Assembly (NCBI GenBank): GCA_016584495.1
Contig: WAID01000015.1
Span: forward strand, 1,364,501 to 1,428,500
Origin: Celoporthe dispersa
Taxonomy: Eukaryota; Ascomycota; Sordariomycetes; Diaporthales; Cryphonectriaceae
Length of the DNA: 64,000 bases
Direction of reading: 5' to 3'
The notes beneath the pieces were generated by a model, which was not told where the DNA came from, made no database searches, and saw only the letters and a program-made list of their open reading frames with translations. This document shows, in pieces, positions 1 through 11,243 of this stretch. The position numbers and the translations under genes were made by a program. Each line of letters opens with the position of its first letter. Position 1 is the first letter of the stretch.

Positions 1-258
1 CCAGGAGAGTTAGAGAGGAGGCTCCGTTATCACTCACCAGCGGGGTCGTGTTTCGAAGCAGGGCACCGAACTGCAGCTCGCGACCAACTGCTTGGGACGT
101 TTCCTCCCGACGCAGCTTCTCTTGCCATTAATGGAAGCTATGGCAGCCGCCGAGAGGATACGAAAGGCTCAGTCCATGTGGTGTGGACCAGCAGCCATGT
201 TATGGAGCTTTCTGCCAAGTTACAGAGGTAATCACGAAAATCAAGTGTCAGAAGCTGA

Positions 259-318
259 TAAATACTACTGTGAATACTACACAGTCGTATTCCTGTGTAG
301 TATTCACAGTAGTATTTA
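259..318. repeat. Perfect inverted repeat, 26-bp arms, 8-nt loop
   Basis: Bases 259-284 are the exact reverse complement of 293-318, with loop 285-292. Both outer ends are TA. It is AT-rich relative to the surroundings and lies about 435 bp upstream of the SER1 start. It could be a tiny palindromic mobile element or the remnant of a MITE; no protein is associated with it. Confidence 0.9.
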
Positions 319-427
319 GGTATATACATATTTCTTAGCTTAGGATCAGGGCTAGGGTACCCTTGAGAACCCCTCCTGCCCCTCCTTCCCCTCCTGCACC
401 TCCGTTTCGCAGCTAGCTCCCTAGCTT

Positions 428-434
428 TGACTCA
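428..434. promoter_or_regulatory. Gcn4/CPC1 (CpcA) binding site TGACTCA
   Basis: Exact TGACTCA about 320 bp upstream of the serine-biosynthesis gene. On the opposite strand it overlaps a CRE-like half-site (ATGACGTGAGTCA). Gcn4/CPC1 binds this core in front of amino-acid biosynthesis genes, so cross-pathway control of SER1 is a reasonable inference. Confidence 0.6.
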
Positions 435-752
435 CGTCATGAGAGGTCGGAGGGAGGCAAGGGGAAAAGCCTGCCGACACCGGGCAGATAATCCTTTAGT
501 CCTGGATGACACAAGTAGCAACAAGTCATCACCTCCTCTCAACCGTCCTACACATCAAGACATCTCTGGAGGGTACACAGACAGAGTTCATAGGAACCAC
601 TGTCTCAGACCAGCGCTGATTTGCCTCTACCTGCTGCGTTGCGTGATACTCCGACTGTTGACAACCACCGCCATCACAACGGGTCCGCCTCTTTTTTTTC
701 TCCTTCTTTCTTTTTCTCCCCCTTCGCCTCCCGCAGTCCAGAGAGAGAGAAG

Positions 753-2182
753 ATGCCTACTCGCGACGAGATCACCTACTTCGGCGCCGGCCCTGCCCTG
801 CTCCCCACCGATGTCCTGCAGCAGGCCTCCCAGGCACTCCTCGACTACAACGGTACGGGCCTCGGCATCGCAGAACACTCCCACCGCTCTCAGCTCGCCA
901 CCGATATCATCAACAACGCCAAGGCCGACCTGGCCACCTACCTCGACATACCCAGCGATGAGTACGAGATCCTGTTCATGCAGGGCGGCGGCAGTGGCGA
1001 GTTCTCCGCTACCGTGTACAACATGGTCGGCGCCTGGGTCACCCGGAAGAAGGCCGAGATCCTCGCTGCGAACGGGGTCGACGAGAAGGACTGCCGGTCC
1101 GAGCTGCTAGAGAAGGAGCTGGCCAAGGCTGTCGAGGGGCTGAGGCTGGACTACATCGTCACCGGCAGCTGGTCGCTGAAGGCCTACCAGGAGGCACAGA
1201 GGCTGCTGGGCCCAGAGCGTGTCAACCTGGTCTGCGATGCCCGGACCGTCAATGATGGCAAGTTCGGCAAGATTCCCGACCAGAGCACGTGGAAGCTGTC
1301 CCCCGATGCAGCCATGGTGTACTACTGCGACAATGAGACGGTCGATGGTGTCGAGATGCCCAACTTCCCAGAGATCCTGGCGCCTAGGGCTGACGGGGCT
1401 GGTCCCATCGTCGTGGCTGACATGTCCTCTAACATCCTGTCGAGGAGGATCCCGGTCAAGAATTACTCCCTGATCTTCTTTGGCGCACAGAAGAACCTCG
1501 GATCCACGGGTATCACTGTCGCCATCGTCAAGAAGAGCTTCCTGCCTCCTGCGGTCCCACAGCCAGCACCCGCTCTGCTGCGGCAGCTTGGCCTTCCCAT
1601 CGGCCCAGTAGTGCTGTCCTACGAGACTATCGCCAAGAACAACAGCCTGTACAACACGCTGAGCATCTTCGAGTATGCTTTCTCCCCACGCCACGGTACC
1701 AACCAACCCACGAGGGTGCCCTTGGGCTAACAGCTCGCAGTGTATACATCGCCGGCTCAGTACTGAAGAAACTTCTGGCCACGTTCCCGGACAAGGTCGA
1801 CGGGCAGGAGGCTGTTGCCAACAAGAAGGCTCAAGTGATCTACGCAGCACTAGAAGCCCACCCGGACGCATACAAGATCGTCCCTGACAAGTCTGCTCGG
1901 TCCAGAATGAACATCTGCTTTCGCGTGACCAAGGTGAGAAGATACAGTCGATTCCGGAGATGCAGGACGCCGATATTATCTGTTTTGCTAACTCGAACGC
2001 TACAGGGAGGTAACATCGACGAGGCTGAGAAGGCATTCCTCAAGCAGTCAACCGACCTGGGGCTCACCGGCCTCAAGGGCCACAGAAGCGTTGGTGGCAT
2101 CCGCGCCAGCAACTACAACTCTATCTCCCAGGAAGGCGCCGAAAAGCTGGCTGCGTTCATCAATAAATTTGCGACGGCCTGA
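753..2182 (+). CDS. SER1: Phosphoserine aminotransferase
   Basis: PLP enzyme of the phosphorylated serine pathway: 3-phosphohydroxypyruvate plus glutamate to phosphoserine plus 2-oxoglutarate (EC 2.6.1.52). Three exons: 753-1672, 1741-1933 and 2006-2182. Intron 1 (1673-1740, GTATGC..CAG) restores SIFDVYIAGSVLKKLL; intron 2 (1934-2005, GTGAGA..CAG) restores FRVTKGGNIDEAEK. Visible landmarks are the N-terminal FGAGPALLP, the GGGSGEFSA phosphate-binding loop, VADMSSNILSR, the PLP lysine in FFGAQKNLGSTG, and the C-terminal GHRSVGGIRASNYN, all typical of the SerC family. The ATG at 753 follows a pyrimidine-rich leader; an upstream in-frame ATG at 621 only adds leader-like residues. No frame breaks. 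Confidence 0.95.
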
Positions 2183-2570
2183 AGACCGTGCGAGGCATTG
2201 AAGGGATGCGAGTGACTTGGGCGTGGCCATGATGCATTCATTACGGCGTTCGGGAAGGGGAAAAGCAAAGTATCGGTATACACCGACAATGGACTGAAAG
2301 CATCACCGCATCAACGCAGGAACGGCTGGGCTGTGTTTCAATTCAACATCTGCACATCGGCAATGACACACAACACATTCTCGAGGATTATCAATTAGTG
2401 TGTCTGCACTTGGCAATAAAAACCCCCCTGTCACAACTGTCAGCGTCCAAAGAGGCATCGGCAAACTATTTCTCAGGATTTTGGTCTTCCCATCATCCCC
2501 CGAAACGCTCCCCAAAGACCTCTCAACATTAACATGTAGAATATGCCAGCTTATTCCTCACACAGCAGCA
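2183..2570. other. Convergent intergenic spacer
   Basis: Spacer between the 3' ends of SER1 and the MFS permease. Nothing recognised beyond presumed 3' UTRs. Confidence 0.5.
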
Positions 2571-5366
2571 TTATAGCCTATACATTGGCTCATCTCTCGA
2601 CCGCGGCGATCCGGTGTATCTCTTCTCCGACGCCTCTATATATGACGGCACCCCTGTCGCACTCGTACTCAGACTCCCCATCCGCATAGCGTTTTGCTCA
2701 GCCGCCGTCGTCCTGCTCTGCGCACGCTCTCTCTGATTCTCGTCCATGATTCGCAGTAGGTCGTCCGTGATACCGAACAGCTCATCCATCTTTTCCAGGC
2801 TCATGCCCTTCGTCTCGGGTATCAGGAAGTAGGCAAAGAAGAACGTGAGGGCGCAGAACGTGCCGAAAAGTATCCAAGTTGCCTGTATGACAGGAGGTAA
2901 TCCAATCAGCGTACCTCATTCCACGGTCGCAGAGGATGTAAGGGAACAAACGCACGAAGCCCATGGAGCTCATCATTGTCAAGGTCAACCGTGCGATGAC
3001 AAAATTGATCAGCCACTGCGTCGCCGCGGCGATAGCGACGTTGAGGGTGCGGAGCCGCGCTGTTGGGATCTCAGAGACGTAGATCCAGCAGCATGGGCCC
3101 CAGCCGAACTGGAAAAAGCTGTCACACGCTCATCAGCTCTGTTCCCCTTTCGAGCGTCTACACGGGTCCGAGGGTGCCTCACCAGACGTATAGGTAGACA
3201 CAGACAATCGCAATATAGCCCAGCGGAGGAATCTGTCCGGCGGTCATCAGCAGTGTGGAATCACCACACCAGCTCTGGTTATGGCGCTGTACGTCGTCAA
3301 CTCACAGATGCACTGTTGTCCGGATATACCTTCTCATATATCCCGATCATGTATAGCGTCACCGCCTGTCCGACGCTGGATATAAGCAGACTCTTCCGGC
3401 GGCCTAGGCTATCGGCTGCGAAGAGTAGGAAGCACAGAGAGGAGACCACCTTCATCTACACATACCAACAGCATTTAGCCATCGCAGGTTGGCAAGGTCA
3501 GAACTGGGTAGAACTTACGACGCCATAGATACCGGTGGCAAAGAGCTGGGCTCTGGTAGTCGGAAGGCCCATGCCCTCGAAGATCTGTGGCGCATAGTAA
3601 TTCTACGGATGCGAGAGTCACTTGTCAAACTACAGAGCTCCGGTAGAGATATGGTGGCGATATACTCACAAGAGTGTTCGTCCCGGTTATCTGCTGACAG
3701 ACCATCAGTCCGATCGAGATGAGCGCTCGCTTCCGGTTACCAGGGATCAACCACATCTCCTTCAACAGAGCCCATGAGGTCGTTCCGCCAGTGAGCCGGC
3801 TCTCCATCTCGAGCTGGTCTGCCATGTCTTGGAGCTCGCCCGTGATGTACTCGTGATCGACTGGCAAGCTGGGACATAATCAGCAACGGAGTCGCTGTCG
3901 CCGCGCGAGTTGCTCCTTACTTGGACAGCTTAGACAGGATTCGGGTCGCGTCTTCCCACTGGCCTTTCCTGGCGCACCACCGGGGACTGCTTATGGTAAG
4001 TCGGTTGATAATCGTCGTGCTGTGGGGGGACCCGAATGCTTATCGACACCTACCTCTCGGGGCATAGTATCATGGAAAGGGAGAGGAATCTGCAGTCGGT
4101 TAACACCCCTTATGACGATGCATTTGTTGAGGGGCCAGCACCCACACAGCCGGGACTGCTTGCAAAGACAAAGGGATTTGGTACACAGCAGCGCTACTGC
4201 TGTTTTCCGGCATCCCATAATTGACCCTGGGCCTCCTACATCAGCTATCATCCGGTTTGATCTGTCTCTTTTGGGGGGGGGGGGGCTTACCGACCAGAAC
4301 GAGATCATGGTCCCAGTGACGATGAACAGCTGATAGAAACCTGACCACGGATCAACAACAGTCAGCAGCAGCAGCAGTAGCCATCGCGCCTAGGACGCAC
4401 GCCAGAAACCTACCAGTGAGCCCACCCCGGATGGCCCTCGGCGCACACTCCGAGACATACAGTGGCGTTAACATCGACGCTGCCCCCATACCGAAGCCTG
4501 CGACCAGGCGGCCCACGTACATGCAGGGAAGCGAGCCCCTGGACCCGGCCTGAAGGGCGACGCCGATGCAGGTCAGGAAGCCTGCGCCGACGAGGGGCCA
4601 CCTTCGGCCGAATTTGTCTGCGACGAGGGAGGCCTGTGGCAGCATGTTGGGTTCGCGTTTCGCAGCTCGTGAAGAGGATAGGGAGGGAGCACTCACGAAC
4701 AGGCTCGCAAAGAAACAACCTGCCTGGAGGGTTGATACGACTGACAAACAACCATGTCAGAGGTGGCTCAGCCTGCCCTAGGCCGCTGAGGACAACTTAC
4801 TGTTCTCACTGAGCAGTGGATTCTGGGTGTCATTGTAGTGGTAGTCTCTTGACGACCCAGTCAGTTCAAACATGCCTCGCTAGGGCCGCTGGAGCGTGGG
4901 TAGCTCACCTCTCAAATCGTGCATATTCGAGGATTCCGCTGATCGCACCGATGCTGGCAGCCCGTTCAGCTTAGCATGTTTCGTCCGGCGACAGCATCTG
5001 CTTGCGTGCACTTACTCCCAGCCGAAGAGCATCCCACCAAAACTTTGCGCGGGCCCCTTTTGTCAGCTGGAACTTCCTGTTCAGTTCACCATGTGGCGGT
5101 CATACCAGGCTGGAAAATGTCAAGGTCAGAACCATGTCAATACTAAATCGAGCCGAGGGGGTCGAAAGAGGTCGAGGGTGCAAGCGGACTTGCCTGCACA
5201 TGACAGCGCGATGACTCGCCATCCGTATACCTCGAGGGGGCTGCCGAGATGTTCTCAGTCCATCTGTCTCAACAACCAGTTGACCGGCCGAGGGGAGACC
5301 GTACTCTGTCTGCATAGCATCATTATGAACAACACGCGAGAGGAAGCTCGCGAATAATCTACTCAT
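2571..5366 (-). CDS. MFS sugar/quinate-type permease, about 16 introns
   Basis: Twelve-helix plasma-membrane transporter of the sugar porter family. The start [16 protein letters not shown] is followed through weak-donor introns by [14 protein letters not shown] and [17 protein letters not shown]. Further family marks are [90 protein letters not shown] and [17 protein letters not shown] traced about 17 exons whose junctions keep frame; several donors are weak (GTCCGC, GTCGGT) and acceptors include CAG, AAG and TAG. The [15 protein letters not shown] signature resembles quinate and related fungal sugar permeases, but the substrate cannot be read from sequence. It runs in the same direction as the DUF2264 gene upstream of it (6272-8657), which may act on the imported compound. 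Confidence 0.85.
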
Positions 5367-6271
5367 GATGACGACCTCTCCTCACCAGAGCGGAGATTCA
5401 CAATGAGTATAACAAACAAACCTGTCTTGAGGACTTGTCCTTTTTTTAAACAAGCCCCCAAGCAAGGGATCAACGACCAAGTGGGACAGGGATATATATA
5501 TGATGAAGCAGCAACACGTTGCTCGTGGTGGTCCAACAGCACACAGCATTGTTTACGCATGAGGTCATCCTGGAGAGATGTACGCTAGGATTTCTCATTC
5601 ACATGGGCTCGCTCTTGCATTCACTTCGCGGGTGTACAGAATATGCGCGTATTCTTCCGGGGATGCACTCGTCCGAGGGATCCAATGTGGTACAGTCCGA
5701 TTCCTCGCCAGTCGTTGGCCAGTCATCGACTTATAGGTATCACAGGATTCGGCCTGTCACGGCGGCCTCTTCCCTTCCAGCGCTCTGAGTCGTTCCTCCT
5801 GAGGCCTCTCGTCCACGCCGTGGAGAGACGGGTGGCCATCGCAAACTACCGACGCCCGAGAAGCCAGTAGAGACGTCCTCGAGAGGCTACGCGCAGGCCC
5901 TAGGACCTGCTGCTACCCGCCGGCGAACAAGCTTGTTTACTACGGAAGATCACGCTCGAGAAGACGAGTGTTGCGAGCGCCTGTCACGACGAGTCCCGTC
6001 TCTGGCCACACCTTGGGCACTTGGGTTTCGACACTTCTTGCTGTGGAGAACCATTTCTCACGTGCGTCTTCTATTCACAGGATCTCGATATTCACAGGAT
6101 CTCGAGCGTATCCTTGCCCTTTTGTCTCTCCTCAGGTACGTACTTGACATGGCCAGCCTCCTGATGATCAGGCCAGCCTCTCACGAACACAAAAGTTCCC
6201 TTGAGTCCTCGTCCTTGCGTTACGAGACTGGATCTGCAGTGTCTCAACAAAGAGACAGAGGGAGCGACAGC
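5367..6271. other. Intergenic, 0.9 kb
   Basis: No conserved gene seen. It contains a perfect 17-bp tandem duplication (6072-6105) and a repeated GGCCAGCCTC shortly after it. The long plus-strand open frame that enters here and runs on to about 6985 is antisense to the DUF2264 exons. Confidence 0.5.
6072..6105. repeat. 17-bp tandem duplication
   Basis: Bases 6072-6088 are repeated exactly at 6089-6105 (unit TATTCACAGGATCTCGA). Short replication-slippage type duplication downstream of the DUF2264 gene. Confidence 0.9.
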
Positions 6272-8657
6272 CTAGCTCTGGCCCATCTCCTCTGCCAGCC
6301 ACTGTGGAACAGCAGGCGGCCTCTCCCACCCGTCCAGGTACGTCTCCTTCTTCACCCCGTCCGCAGAAGGTTTGGCATAAATAGCCGAGACGTACCACAC
6401 CGCGGTCCCGGCCCTGATTGTGTGCTGCAGTGTCGGGATGACGGTGCGACTGTCCACCAGGTTCGAGTTCGGGTCGGCATTGACCAGCATCGCCTGCCTC
6501 CCCGCGGCCTCGCCTTCCAGCGCCCTGATGCCCACCGCGCCCTTGGACACGGCGAACGCACCCCTCGCGCCCGCCGTCCACGCCTCAGGCGTGTTCAGGT
6601 CGTAATTCCCTATCAGCTTTGGCTGCGTCCCTCGCCCTTGGCCGCGTCGTACAGGTCCAGGAACCTCCCGTCGGGCGTCCGCTCGTTGCAGATGGCAAAC
6701 GAGCCGTCGGCTGTCATGACCTCGCGCCCGGCCTCGATGCGGTGCGCGCGGAGGTGCCAGTTTGGTGTGGCCTCCTCGGCCGGTATGAGGTACGTCCGGA
6801 TCTTGACGTCTGCAAAGGGCCGCCAGACCGACACCAGCACTGGCTTATCGTCGCCGCGGGTCTCGATGCCGGCGTACTCTGACACCCTGCGGGTCTTCCA
6901 GTACTCGCCTCCGTCGTCTGACAGGCCGAGCTGGGAGGCCAGGGCGTACTGCTCCAGCGTGAAGAGCCCAGGGGGCGCAGAGTAGCCGTATGCGCTGCTG
7001 TACGCGAAACAGCCGTACTTGGCGTGGGTGCCTTTCATCGGATAGCCACATGCCTGGCCTGATGACAAGAGCATACAGTGTCCGCCAATGTTACTGCAAA
7101 AAAAAAGTTGTTGTGAGCAAGAGCACAGGTCGAATCACGGCGGTCTGACCCCGACTCACGTCATGATATGGCCAGGCTGCTTCAGCAATTTCATTTTTGG
7201 GATGACATCCCACTGGGACTCCTCTTTGGAAGTCCAGAACGGGTGTGTCTCGGGTACGGCAAGGCAGATGAAAGCCAGACAAGCCCAGTACTTGCGAGGA
7301 AGGTCAGCAAAGACGAGGCCAAGTACAGAACAATACCAGCAGCAAACATCTGCTGAGTACTCACAGGGCTTCCTGGGCTGTTGTAGTTCTCAGCCATATA
7401 CATATTAGGATACGAATACCCGATGGTCAGCGTCCCAGACGAGCCCCAGATGTTGGGCTGTGTCTGCCACCAGCGCAGATGGCGCAGCACGATCCCCTTC
7501 ACCATGCCCCACGTCAGGGGCTCGGGCAGCTCGACGTCGGCGTATGCGAGCGCGCCCCAGAACGAGCACATGGCGAAGCGGTACCCGACGCTGCGCCCAA
7601 AGGGGATGGCCCGGCCTTCTTGGTCGAAGTAGTGGGCCAGGTCGAGGGCGACCACCTGGGCGCGCTTCTTGAACTCGGCGGCCCGCTCTGGGTCCTCTTC
7701 CCCGGCGAGGTGGGCATATAGCAGCTGCAGGAAGTGGATCGCGAAGCTGGAGGAGTAATAGTCCATCTCTGGGATGGATGCGCGCGTGTGTGAGAGGATG
7801 TTGAGGCGACCGGGTGTCGTGACGACCGGATGGTGGGGGACGACTCACGATGAATATGCTCAGGCCCGTCATTAGACCACCCTTCTCCTCGGTAGAAGGT
7901 GTTGAGGTGTTCGATATCGCTGACCAGCCGTTCCTGGGAGAACTTGCCCCCGTTCTTCTTGAGCCCGAGGTTGGCAAACACTCGAAACCACAGCCAGTTG
8001 GTGTTGGGCATGCTGGTTAGCTCTCGGCGTCAGCTCTTCCGTCCATCAACATCATCAACATCATGATCATCACCACGGCTGTGGCTCAAGTCCTCACTTC
8101 TTCTCATTGATCGAGTTGCCCAGCCACTTCTCGACATTTGTCCTCTCCCTGTCCGACATCGAGTCCCAGATCTGAGGCGCAACAGCCAGCGCAAAGCCTG
8201 GTTTGGCTCCAGCGATCAGCCGCACATACAACAACTTCATCCCTGAGCAGGACAAGGGCAGCACCTCACCATGGTGACTTACCTAGAGGGCACATCTCCA
8301 CCATCCGCTGGTCATTGTCCCGCGGGAACCCCCAGTACTCCGGGTTCTCAGGGTCGGTCCCGGCCTTGATGCCATCGATCCAGAGCTTTGTCCCCTGGTA
8401 GTCCCCATCTCCGGCCAAGAGACACGCCAGTCCCCAGAGCGGGCGACAGATGCCTTCGACTTCGGAGGCCGTCTGGTCAAAACGGACGCCCGTCGCGCCT
8501 GGCACCCGCACGCGAGCCCTCTGGGGCGAGAAGAACGGCTCGAGGGGGTCCAGCAGGGCTCGGAGGAGGTCCTGGACCGAAGCGCGGCTGGAGATGTCGA
8601 CCTTGGAAAGGGATGGACGCCGTCGTACCCGATGACCAGGCCCGTCTTGGTCGCCAT
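6272..8657 (-). CDS. DUF2264 domain protein (two apparent frameshifts)
   Basis: Recognised by the DUF2264 core: [119 protein letters not shown] and [23 protein letters not shown]. Five exons join in frame across GT-AG introns. Two breaks remain: near 8601-8606, between [10 protein letters not shown] and [13 protein letters not shown], and near 6612-6625, between GEGRSQ and [14 protein letters not shown]. Both look like a single missing base and neither has a usable intron (the first gap is under 30 nt). No signal peptide is seen, so a cytosolic protein is likely. DUF2264 proteins are thought to have an alpha/alpha-barrel related to glycosidases; a role in oligosaccharide breakdown with the adjacent permease is inference. 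About 680 residues if repaired. Confidence 0.8.
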
Positions 8658-9506
8658 TGTGAATGAAGCAGTCTCTTAACTCGAGACGACTGATGATGAA
8701 AGCCCAGAGGCGTGTGTGATCGTGTGGTTAATTATCTCGAGACCGGAGAGGAGTCGGGTATTATTACAGTGAAAGATTCTTGTTTATAGGTTTCTTGCCT
8801 TATTAGCCTGACATCTCGTATGCCATTCTCCCGACCCCGATCCACACGCTACGACGCACTTGAAATGAGAGTGTGTGAGAGAGAGCCGCCCCGTCCGGTA
8901 ATATTGCCGGAACACCTGCAGGTCGGAGTCCAAAATGGACGTGACGAGTGAGGGGCTGAGAGAATCAGTGGGGTCTCTGGAGCCATGTTCCCGTGGCGGC
9001 TAAATAGGATCTTTGACGTCGTAGTCATGAATTAATTGCTGTGTACCAGCAGAATATCACTCTCATTAGTAGTGCTTCTTTATTGGGAGCAGTTGCGAGG
9101 ATGCGTAGCTCTCGGAATTCGCAAAGTCCATGTTATGGAAAGGGATTGTACAAGTAAGACTCGAGTCTCTGCATGAGAGGTACTTGTAGTGGATAAGACT
9201 AGAAAATTACACTGACTCGGCATATTCTATAATCAACTATCAGAATACGAAAAGGAAAAAGAAGAAGAAGAAAGAAGGCCTTGCACCGAGGAATACCGTG
9301 ATCAATGGACAGCGTGGAGTAACCGCAAAGTCGTCATCATGGGTTTTTGAACAACCATCGTCTATCACAGCCCCAAATCAGGTTCTTTGCGCTCACTGCA
9401 ATCTAGAACAGCATCCAGATCTCAGCTCGTAGTTTAGTCCCGCACAAATCTCCAATTTTTTTTTTAATTTCTCCTTTCAAAACTACACACACCAGGCCAG
9501 CTCGCA
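8658..9506. other. Divergent promoter region
   Basis: Shared upstream region of the DUF2264 gene (minus) and the phosphoesterase (plus). It holds a near-palindrome CCGGTAATATTGCCGG at 8895-8910, of the kind zinc-cluster regulators bind, and GGCTAAA at 8998-9004, matching the XlnR/Xyr1 core. No gene seen. Confidence 0.5.
8895..8910. promoter_or_regulatory. Near-palindromic CCGG(N8)CCGG element
   Basis: CCGGTAATATTGCCGG pairs with itself at 14 of 16 positions. It lies about 240 bp upstream of the DUF2264 start. Inverted CCG/CGG triplets with a spacer are typical Gal4-class zinc-cluster sites; which regulator would bind is unknown. Confidence 0.35.
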
Positions 9507-10409
9507 ATGTCCGCACGCGACTCGCTGTCGCGCCCGGGCTCTCGCCGCCAGATCCAGATCATGTCAGACCTGCACCTCGAACACGGCCAACAGTACTCAG
9601 CGTTCAATTTCCCCGTCACCGCACCCTGGCTTGTGCTGGCCGGAGACATCGGCCGGCTGGTCGACTACGACGAGTACCACGGCTTTCTCCGGCGGCAGGT
9701 TGATCGCTACGAGCGTGTATTCCTGGTCCTGGGGAACCACGAGTTCCACGGGCTCACGTACGAGGAGGGAATTGCAAAGGCCTTGGAGCTGTCGCAGGAG
9801 CCATCCCTCGCGTCCAGACTATCGCTGCTTCACCGGAGCACGTGGCAGAGCGACGAGGACTCCAGCCCGGTAGTGGTGATGGGCTGCACGCTGTGGTCTG
9901 CTGTCCCTGCTTCAGCGAAGCAGGCTGTCGAGTCCAGGACTAGTGACTTCAAGAAGATCAAAGCATGGTCTGTCGAGAAGCACAACGAGATACATGCCCA
10001 GGAGGCGGCGTGGCTGCGTGACGAGCTCCAGCGCCACTCTGATAGTAGCCATGTCACAATATCAGCCGAGCCCAGGAGGAGGAGGAGGAGGAACATGTTA
10101 GTTGTGACACACCACGCCCCGAGCATGGACGGGACGTCCTCGCCGGAGCATGCCAGCAACCCTTGGACACCCGCGTTTGCGACAGACTTGCTTCCTAGGC
10201 TGGGCTCGGAGAGAGTCAAGGCATGGGTCTTTGGGCACACACACTACACGACCGACTTTTCCTGGAACGGTGTTCAGGTGGTCGCGAACCAGCGGGGCTA
10301 TGTCCTTCCCGGAAGCCAGCCGCAGGCTGCTGGCGGCGAGGCGAAGTGGACAAGAGGATCAAGACCAGAGAGGAATATGTTTAATCCCAAAACGATAATC
10401 GAAGTCTAG
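9507..10409 (+). CDS. Calcineurin-like metallophosphoesterase
   Basis: Single-exon protein of 300 residues. The five metallophosphoesterase blocks are in order: SDLHLEH (residues about 19-25), LAGDIGRLVDYDE (about 48-60), VLGNHEFHG (about 76-84), VVTHHAPS (about 198-205) and FGHTHYTTD (about 246-254). These supply the two-metal Asp/His/Asn ligands, so a phosphatase or phosphodiesterase is expected, but the substrate is not predictable. An arginine run (RRRRRR, just before the VVTHHAP block) looks like a low-complexity insertion. No signal peptide or membrane segment. The first ATG is a good start because the catalytic domain begins about 18 residues later. No frame breaks. Confidence 0.9.
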   Translation: MSARDSLSRPGSRRQIQIMSDLHLEHGQQYSAFNFPVTAPWLVLAGDIGRLVDYDEYHGFLRRQVDRYERVFLVLGNHEFHGLTYEEGIAKALELSQEPSLASRLSLLHRSTWQSDEDSSPVVVMGCTLWSAVPASAKQAVESRTSDFKKIKAWSVEKHNEIHAQEAAWLRDELQRHSDSSHVTISAEPRRRRRRNMLVVTHHAPSMDGTSSPEHASNPWTPAFATDLLPRLGSERVKAWVFGHTHYTTDFSWNGVQVVANQRGYVLPGSQPQAAGGEAKWTRGSRPERNMFNPKTIIEV

Positions 10410-11199
10410 CCGGACATTATCACTAGGAGGAGATATTCAAGGTGTCTCCTTGTTCTTTGGACATGATTACAGCTGGACTTCTTAGCCATGCCCTGGACTC
10501 TCATACTCCTGAGCCCAGGATGGAGCTAAAAAGAATTAAAGGAAGTTAAAGACTCAAAGTACCTTTGCAATTCATACCTCACATATGGGGTTTGTTACCA
10601 TGTGATAGTATGATGTATAGAGCTTTACACAAGTCATGGATGAGAATTTGGTATTCAATATGGGCAGTTCACTGAGAACTCCTATTACCATTTATTTTCC
10701 TCTAATTTGATTCTTATTTTTCCCTAAAGTGCACAAGAGAATCTGGTGAATTATAACTGAGCGAAAGAGTCTAGATGAGAACAGAAGAGTGAGCATCACA
10801 TGACTTGAGCACTCGTTCACAGTCACAGTGGTTTATTACTCAAATTAACAAAGAACAAGCGTATAGACTAACTTGGTTTAATGAATCAGAACCTACTTCA
10901 TCAACCCAATACTCCTTGTTGAAATTGTGACAAAAGGTGTATTTGCCCATCAAGGAGCCCCACTAAGCTGAAAGCCATGTGCATTCCAGTGCTAATCCGC
11001 CTGGGGGGCCCGCAGGCCACCTGGCACATGCAGGAACGAACCTCGATCGACAAAAACATGCACTGACTGCTTGTTCTCGCTCAGGCTTAAGCTAGCCACC
11101 AACGACACCACCACAGATTTCTTTCCTATACACACACACACACACACACACACAAGAAAGGAAAAAAAGAGCAACAAAACCCCGCCTGTCTCTTTAAGG
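10410..11199. other. Intergenic, 0.8 kb
   Basis: AT-richer than the flanks with no gene recognised. A (CA)n microsatellite lies at about 11130-11155, shortly before the next gene. Confidence 0.5.
11130..11155. repeat. (CA)n microsatellite
   Basis: About 12 CA dinucleotides, ending in an A-rich stretch, in the leader of the following gene. Confidence 0.9.
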
Positions 11200-11243
11200 A
11201 TGTCATCAGATATACCCTACGAGCCCACCACCCTCACCGGTAG

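Larger units (their letters stand above)
1..752. other. Intergenic / SER1 upstream region
   Basis: No gene recognised. The stretch holds a perfect hairpin (259-318), a Gcn4/CPC1-type site (428-434) and a pyrimidine-rich leader (about 690-735) just before the SER1 start. Confidence 0.6.

Noticed and set aside
5933..6985. 350-codon plus-strand open frame
   Set aside because: Its second half is antisense to the DUF2264 exons and the residues are Arg/Pro/Ser-rich, typical of a GC-rich shadow frame.
8580..8657. A 27-nt intron to repair the DUF2264 N-terminus
   Set aside because: Far below the usual fungal minimum, and it does not restore the right frame.
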